Below, piece by piece: positions 14,401 through 18,100 of a DNA stretch of 18,100 nt. The translations under genes were made by a program, and so were the position numbers. How positions within the stretch are numbered: position 1 is the first letter of the stretch; every line of letters begins with the position of its first letter. The DNA comes from Desulfurococcales archaeon. GTDB lineage: Archaea > Thermoproteota > Thermoprotei_A > Sulfolobales > Ignisphaeraceae. Where the stretch lies: the NCBI GenBank assembly GCA_027066265.1, contig JAMOOB010000064.1, positions 1 to 18,100 of the forward strand, in the 5' to 3' direction. Below the pieces are notes generated by a model, which was not told where the DNA came from, ran no database searches, and saw nothing but the letters and a program-made list of their open reading frames with translations.

Positions 14401-14417
14401 AAAAGAATTCTTTTAAT
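14401..14417 (+). promoter_or_regulatory. gatD promoter: TATA run overlapping a 14-bp palindrome
   Basis: AAAAGAATTCTTTT (14401-14414) is a perfect palindrome. Its right end runs into TTTTAAT (14411-14417), a TATA-like box about 26 bp before ATG 14440. The spacing suggests a leaderless gatD mRNA. The palindrome may be a regulator site, part of the rps30e 3' end, or chance. Confidence 0.4.
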
Positions 14418-14439
14418 TGTTTGATAACAGTGCTTAACC

Positions 14440-15816
14440 ATGTCCTTCGAGGTGCATACGGTGGAAGATCCTTTACCAGGGTATGAAGGTAAGCTTCGAG
14501 AACTTCTCGAGTCGAAAGGTGCTCGTGTTGGTTGCAGGATTAGGATTACAAGGTTTGGAGGTCGCGAAATAATTGAAGGTCTATTAATGCCTAAACACGC
14601 CTTTAGCTCTCCCTACGTAGTTGTACTAAAGCTAGACAATGGATACAACATCGGAGTAGAGGTACGTGAAGACACATCTATAGAGGTTCTCGAATGTCGA
14701 ACACCTCCTAAAGCTATGCGCATCAAGCTAGCTCCTCGTCCAGAGCTTCCCTACGTCAAGGTAATTGGTACTGGAGGTACTATCGCTAGCAAAGTAGAGT
14801 ACGAGACTGGTGCTGTCAAACCTTCCATGAGTCCGGAGGATCTAGTGGAATTGATACCCGAACTCATGGACGTAGCGAACATCGACTCGGAGGTTCTATT
14901 CAATATTCTGAGCGAGAACATGACTCCTTATCACTGGCAAGTACTAGCCGAACGTATTGCCAAGTTGATAACGAACGAATCATTCAAAGGTTTCGTTGTA
15001 GCTCACGGAACCGATACCATGAGCTATACCGCAGCGGCTCTCGCATTCGCGTTACAGAAACTCCCGTGTCCAATAGTCTTAGTGGGAGCGCAAAGGAGCA
15101 GTGATAGACCGAGCACCGATGCTGCGCTGAACTTCTTGTCCGCTGTACTGACCGCTGTTCACGCACCCTTCGGCGAAGTCGTAGTATGTATGCATGCCAC
15201 TCCATCGGATACTCTTTCTCTAGTGCATCGAGGAGTTAAAGTTCGCAAAATGCATAGCAGTAGGAGAGATGCTTTTCAATCAATAAATGATCTACCATTA
15301 GCGAAGGTAGACCCCATATCTAAGAAGTTCGAAATCATAAACAAACGCTTCATTCCAAGAGCTTCCAAAGACGAATTAGTAGTTAAGCCGAAGTTCGATG
15401 ATAGGGTTGCTCTCATCAAAGCCTATCCGGGATTTCAGGCCGAGATCATAGACATGCTCGTCGATCGAGGATTCCATGGCATCGTGATAGAGGGTACGGG
15501 ACTCGGTCACATCGCTGAAAACGTTATTCCATCCATAAAGCGTGCTATCGAAAGCGGCGTAGCCGTAGTGATGACTACGCAAACGCTATTCGGTAGGATC
15601 AACATGAATGTCTATACAACGGGACGTAAGCTTCTTCAAGTAGGCGTTATACCGGGTGAAGACATGCTTCCCGAAGTTGCATATGTAAAGCTCTCGTGGG
15701 TTCTTGCACAAACACGGGATCTCAACGAAGTTAAGAGGATGATGCTTCACAACTACGTGAACGAAATCAATTACGTGCACACGCTAGAACTGTATCCGAG
15801 GTGGATAGAACTTTGA
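14440..15816 (+). CDS. gatD: Glutamyl-tRNA(Gln) amidotransferase subunit D
   Basis: The asparaginase-type subunit of archaeal GatDE. It releases ammonia from Asn or Gln so that GatE can convert Glu-tRNA(Gln) to Gln-tRNA(Gln). The 458 residues comprise an N-terminal beta domain (about 12-90, with LKLDNGYNIGVEV at 63-75), then an L-asparaginase fold. Active-site motifs are GTGGTIAS (110-117, Thr114), HGTDTM (189-194, Thr191 and Asp192) and RKMHSSRRDAF (269-279, probable catalytic Lys270). The ATG at 14440 fits a leaderless start by TATA spacing. An in-frame GTG at 14461 has GAGGTG six nt upstream and is a rival start that would drop seven residues. The 3' end overlaps gatE by four bases (TTGA). 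Confidence 0.96.
   Translation: MSFEVHTVEDPLPGYEGKLRELLESKGARVGCRIRITRFGGREIIEGLLMPKHAFSSPYVVVLKLDNGYNIGVEVREDTSIEVLECRTPPKAMRIKLAPRPELPYVKVIGTGGTIASKVEYETGAVKPSMSPEDLVELIPELMDVANIDSEVLFNILSENMTPYHWQVLAERIAKLITNESFKGFVVAHGTDTMSYTAAALAFALQKLPCPIVLVGAQRSSDRPSTDAALNFLSAVLTAVHAPFGEVVVCMHATPSDTLSLVHRGVKVRKMHSSRRDAFQSINDLPLAKVDPISKKFEIINKRFIPRASKDELVVKPKFDDRVALIKAYPGFQAEIIDMLVDRGFHGIVIEGTGLGHIAENVIPSIKRAIESGVAVVMTTQTLFGRINMNVYTTGRKLLQVGVIPGEDMLPEVAYVKLSWVLAQTRDLNEVKRMMLHNYVNEINYVHTLELYPRWIEL
15798..15803 (+). promoter_or_regulatory. Shine-Dalgarno deciding the gatE start
   Basis: GAGGTG lies 9 nt before the TTG at 15813. The longer frame would start at GTG 15801, inside this motif and with no site of its own. 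TTG 15813 also gives the tight TTGA overlap with the gatD stop. Confidence 0.6.
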
Positions 15817-17762
15817 AAGCCGCCTTCGAGGTGCCCAAGGAAATCGATTATCGAACTATCGGTCTTCGAGTCGGTTTGGAAATACATCAACAGCTCGATA
15901 CAAAAACAAAACTATTCTGTAATTGTCCTACGCGAATCGTAAGCGAAGAAGAACTCAAAGCAGCCCCACGAATTGTGCGATACCTTCGCGCTACGAAGAG
16001 TGAGCTAGGTGAGGTGGATGCTGCTGCAGCGTTCGAACAACTACGTGGAAGAACGTTCGTATACCTTGCACCTCCTTCAGCATGTTGCTTGGTAGAGTTG
16101 GACGAAGAGCCTCCACACGAACTCAATAAGGAAGCTTTAATCATTGCTTTAGCAATAGCGAAAGCCCTCAATGCAAAGATCGTAGATGAAGTTCACGTAA
16201 TGAGGAAGATAGTGATCGATGGTTCCAACACTACGGGATTCCAGAGGACCGCGATAATAGCCTACGATGGATACATAGACGATGAAGAAGGTCGTGTAAG
16301 GATAGCTACGATATCGCTCGAAGAGGATGCAGCACGCAAAATAGAAGAACGCGATAACGTAGTGATATACTCGCTGGATAGAATGGGTATTCCACTTATC
16401 GAAATATCTACTGGTCCCGACATGAAGACGCCCGAGCAAGTCAAGAGAGTCGCTGAAAGGATAGGGCTCTTAATGAGGTTGACGGGGAAGGTCAAGAGAG
16501 GCATAGGCACCATTCGTCAGGATATCAACTTATCCATCGAAGGAAGTCCGAAGATCGAGATAAAGGGTGTTCAGAGACTAGAGTTGCTACCCAAGGTTGT
16601 AGAGAACGAGGTTCGTAGACTAGTAGGTCTGAAGATGATAGCCGAAGAACTTAAGCGCAGAGGTGCATCGGAACACGAAGTTCTGTCGCAACCAATAGTT
16701 GACGTAACGGACGTCCTCAAGGACTGCCAAAGCAAGCTCATTCAGAATGCTCTTAAGAGAGGTGCACGCGTTCTCGCAGTAAAGCTACCGAAGTTCGATG
16801 GATTGCTAGGAGTAGAACTTCAACCAAATAGAAGGTTCGGTACAGAGCTCGCCGACTATGCTAAGCAGTGGGCAGGAGTCAAAGGTCTTATTCACAGCGA
16901 TGAATTGCCAAGCTATGGAATAACAGAGGATTACGTAGAGAAACTAAAGAATGTGCTTGGCGTAGGTCCACTAGATGCATTCGTTCTCATCGTAGACGAG
17001 GAGCACCGTGCTAGAAGAGCTCTCGAAGTCGTTAAGCAGCGGGCAGCCATGGCAATAACGGGCATACCTAGGGAGACGCGCGCAGCAAACGAGGATGGTA
17101 CTACTAGGTACATGCGTCCACAGCCCGGAGCCGCTCGAATGTATCCGGAAACAGACGTTCCTCCAATAAAGATAGATGATGCAATTCTTCGCGAAGTCGA
17201 GAAGCTCGTACCACCAACTCCGGAAGAGAAACTCGAATCGCTAATTCGTAACTACGGTCTTAGTAAAGACCTAGCGTTGCAGCTACTACACAGCGAATAT
17301 CTTAAGCTGTTCGAAGAAATAGTCGCTCGCCATCGAGGATTGGACCCAAGGATTGTAGCATCCGTATTCACTACCATAGCTGGCGAGCTCAAGAAGGAGG
17401 GCTTCGATATTTCGATACTCAATGACGATACTTTCCATGCACTGTTCAATGTCGTTGCAAAGTACTCGCTAGGCAAGGACGTAGTGAAGGAATTGCTCAA
17501 AATGATTGTTCGAGGCGAACTACGTACATTGAATGAAATCGAAGAATACATACAGAGATCGATGATGAGCCTCGATGAAGTTAGAGAAATCGTTTCCTCA
17601 ATAATGGACGAGCTATCCAACATCATTGCGCAGAAGCGCGAACGCGCCTTCTCGACGATCATGGGCAAGGTCATGGCGAGGCTGAGAGGTAGAGTTGACG
17701 GCAAAATCGTTGCACAGATAGTCAGAGAAGAGCTTGAACGTCGATTGAAGAGCGTTTCGTGA
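15813..17762 (+). CDS. gatE: Glutamyl-tRNA(Gln) amidotransferase subunit E
   Basis: The GatB-related subunit that recognises Glu-tRNA(Gln), activates the glutamyl group with ATP and transfers ammonia from GatD. It has 649 residues. The cradle domain opens with GLRVGLEIHQQLDTKTKLFC at 17-36 and includes DGSNTTGFQRT (near 135-145), the Mg/ATP-site region, and DRMGIPLIEISTGPDM (near 187-202). The AspRS-like insertion found only in GatE covers about 280-400, followed by the helical and YqeY-like tail (about 460-649). The start is taken as TTG 15813 rather than GTG 15801, for the ribosome binding site and the 4-nt overlap with gatD. Its TGA is part of the TGAGGTC site that precedes taw3. Confidence 0.96.
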   Translation: MKAAFEVPKEIDYRTIGLRVGLEIHQQLDTKTKLFCNCPTRIVSEEELKAAPRIVRYLRATKSELGEVDAAAAFEQLRGRTFVYLAPPSACCLVELDEEPPHELNKEALIIALAIAKALNAKIVDEVHVMRKIVIDGSNTTGFQRTAIIAYDGYIDDEEGRVRIATISLEEDAARKIEERDNVVIYSLDRMGIPLIEISTGPDMKTPEQVKRVAERIGLLMRLTGKVKRGIGTIRQDINLSIEGSPKIEIKGVQRLELLPKVVENEVRRLVGLKMIAEELKRRGASEHEVLSQPIVDVTDVLKDCQSKLIQNALKRGARVLAVKLPKFDGLLGVELQPNRRFGTELADYAKQWAGVKGLIHSDELPSYGITEDYVEKLKNVLGVGPLDAFVLIVDEEHRARRALEVVKQRAAMAITGIPRETRAANEDGTTRYMRPQPGAARMYPETDVPPIKIDDAILREVEKLVPPTPEEKLESLIRNYGLSKDLALQLLHSEYLKLFEEIVARHRGLDPRIVASVFTTIAGELKKEGFDISILNDDTFHALFNVVAKYSLGKDVVKELLKMIVRGELRTLNEIEEYIQRSMMSLDEVREIVSSIMDELSNIIAQKRERAFSTIMGKVMARLRGRVDGKIVAQIVREELERRLKSVS

Positions 17763-17766
17763 GGTC
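17761..17766 (+). promoter_or_regulatory. Shine-Dalgarno of taw3 overlapping the gatE stop
   Basis: GAGGTC begins inside the gatE TGA and lies 9 nt before TTG 17776, so stopping at gatE and starting taw3 are probably linked. No ATG occurs in frame before residue 62 of the predicted protein. Confidence 0.5.
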
Positions 17767-17775
17767 ATCCTGGTC

Positions 17776-18100
17776 TTGGACTCATCACTTATCAGAGCCG
17801 GAGGTCCCAATCATCCCGAAGACCTAGGGAAGCCCAGCGTAGATATTCCTATCGTGGATCGAATCCTTTGGGAGCGATGGAGAGCTGAAGCTTACAAACA
17901 ATTCCTTAACGATATCGAGATAGGCTACGTAGATCCGGATCTCGTAGACTTCATACTCATGATCTTCAATCGCAAGAACCACGTATTTACCATAAGCAGC
18001 TGTAGCGGAAGAATCGTACTCGTAGATGTACCCTATCCGTGGATGCGTGAGAACTCTACCATAGTATTCAAAAAACACTCAGTAGTGTCGCTCAATGAGA
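17776..18100 (+). CDS. taw3: tRNA(Phe) wybutosine-pathway methylase Taw3 (TYW3 family), N-terminal part
   Basis: The frame stays open to the window edge (108 complete codons). The diagnostic TYW3 motif SSCSGRI is at residues 74-80, preceded by HVFTI. WERWRAEAYKQFLND at 32-46 and YVDPDLVDFILMI at 51-63 match the helical start of the family. TYW3/Taw3 uses SAM to N4-methylate the tricyclic base made from G37 of tRNA(Phe), an intermediate of wybutosine-type nucleosides. The start is TTG 17776, with GAGGTC 9 nt upstream; CTG 17770 is less likely. About 30 residues precede the first family helix, somewhat longer than I expect. It follows gatE by 13 nt and is likely in the gatD-gatE operon. Confidence 0.85.
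   Translation, partial: MDSSLIRAGGPNHPEDLGKPSVDIPIVDRILWERWRAEAYKQFLNDIEIGYVDPDLVDFILMIFNRKNHVFTISSCSGRIVLVDVPYPWMRENSTIVFKKHSVVSLNE

Noticed and set aside
17252..17704. 150-codon open frame on the minus strand
   Set aside because: Antisense to the gatE C-terminal region, with low-complexity Ser/Leu/Thr composition. A shadow frame.
4756..17936. Hexamer TACGTA appears often through the window
   Set aside because: Most copies fall in genes where TAC-GTA encodes Tyr-Val or where the neighbouring codon choice explains it; no spacing pattern was seen.
17824..18078. 84-codon minus-strand frame near the right edge
   Set aside because: The opposite strand encodes the TYW3 SSCSGRI motif in a frame open to the window edge, which explains this region.
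1..18100. Mobile elements, CRISPR arrays, defence genes, prophage or long repeats
   Set aside because: No transposase, integrase, Cas or toxin motifs, no regularly spaced repeats and no terminal inverted repeats were seen. All genes fit a conserved chromosomal core.

Overview
This window looks like a stretch of a hyperthermophilic crenarchaeal (Thermoproteota) chromosome. The evidence is an almost purely archaeal gene set: aRNase Z, Trm-G10, S8e, S30e, SRP19, Gar1, TFB, TFE-beta, fibrillarin, Nop5 and GatD/GatE. A TFE-beta gene, a TFB with a half-lost zinc ribbon, frequent GTG/TTG starts, GAGGTG-type ribosome binding sites and very tight packing also fit. About 97% of the window is coding. 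I see no mobile element, CRISPR array, rRNA, tRNA or prophage signal. The species cannot be named from the sequence alone.

Layout. (1) 1-2152, minus strand: prs (PRPP synthetase), then Trm-G10 (tRNA guanosine-10 methyltransferase), then the first 92 codons of tRNase Z, which runs off the left edge. (2) 2201-5769, plus strand: a PflA-like radical SAM protein with a zinc ribbon, a GPN-loop GTPase, a long coiled-coil protein and a DUF373 membrane protein, probably one operon. (3) 5766-6635, minus strand: a cis-prenyltransferase (UppS type). (4) 6711-7398, plus strand: rps8e and srp19. (5) 7531-9248, plus strand: gar1, tfb and, after a 120-bp gap, TFE-beta. (6) 9235-11982, minus strand: an HTH regulator, a THEP1-type NTPase and Trm1. 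(7) 12063-14054, minus strand: nop5 then flpA, each with a good TATA box. (8) 14177-18100, plus strand: rps30e, gatD, gatE and the start of taw3 (TYW3 family), cut by the right edge.

Theme. Nearly every gene serves RNA and translation. tRNA is matured and modified (RNase Z, Trm-G10, Trm1, Taw3) and charged by the Gln-tRNA amidotransferase pathway (GatDE). rRNA is modified by box C/D proteins (Nop5, fibrillarin) and a box H/ACA protein (Gar1). The rest covers ribosomal proteins, signal recognition particle assembly and the basal transcription factors TFB and TFE-beta. PRPP synthetase and UppS supply nucleotide and polyprenyl-carrier precursors.

The least understood part is the 2201-5769 operon. 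Its radical SAM-like protein, coiled-coil protein and DUF373 protein have no established function that I know of, and they are translationally linked to a GPN GTPase. I see no obviously new defence or mobile system. The best leads are this operon, the neighbouring TFB/TFE-beta genes, and a few short non-coding motifs: a 12-bp sequence shared by two promoters, a 14-bp palindrome before gatD, and an inverted repeat before TFE-beta.
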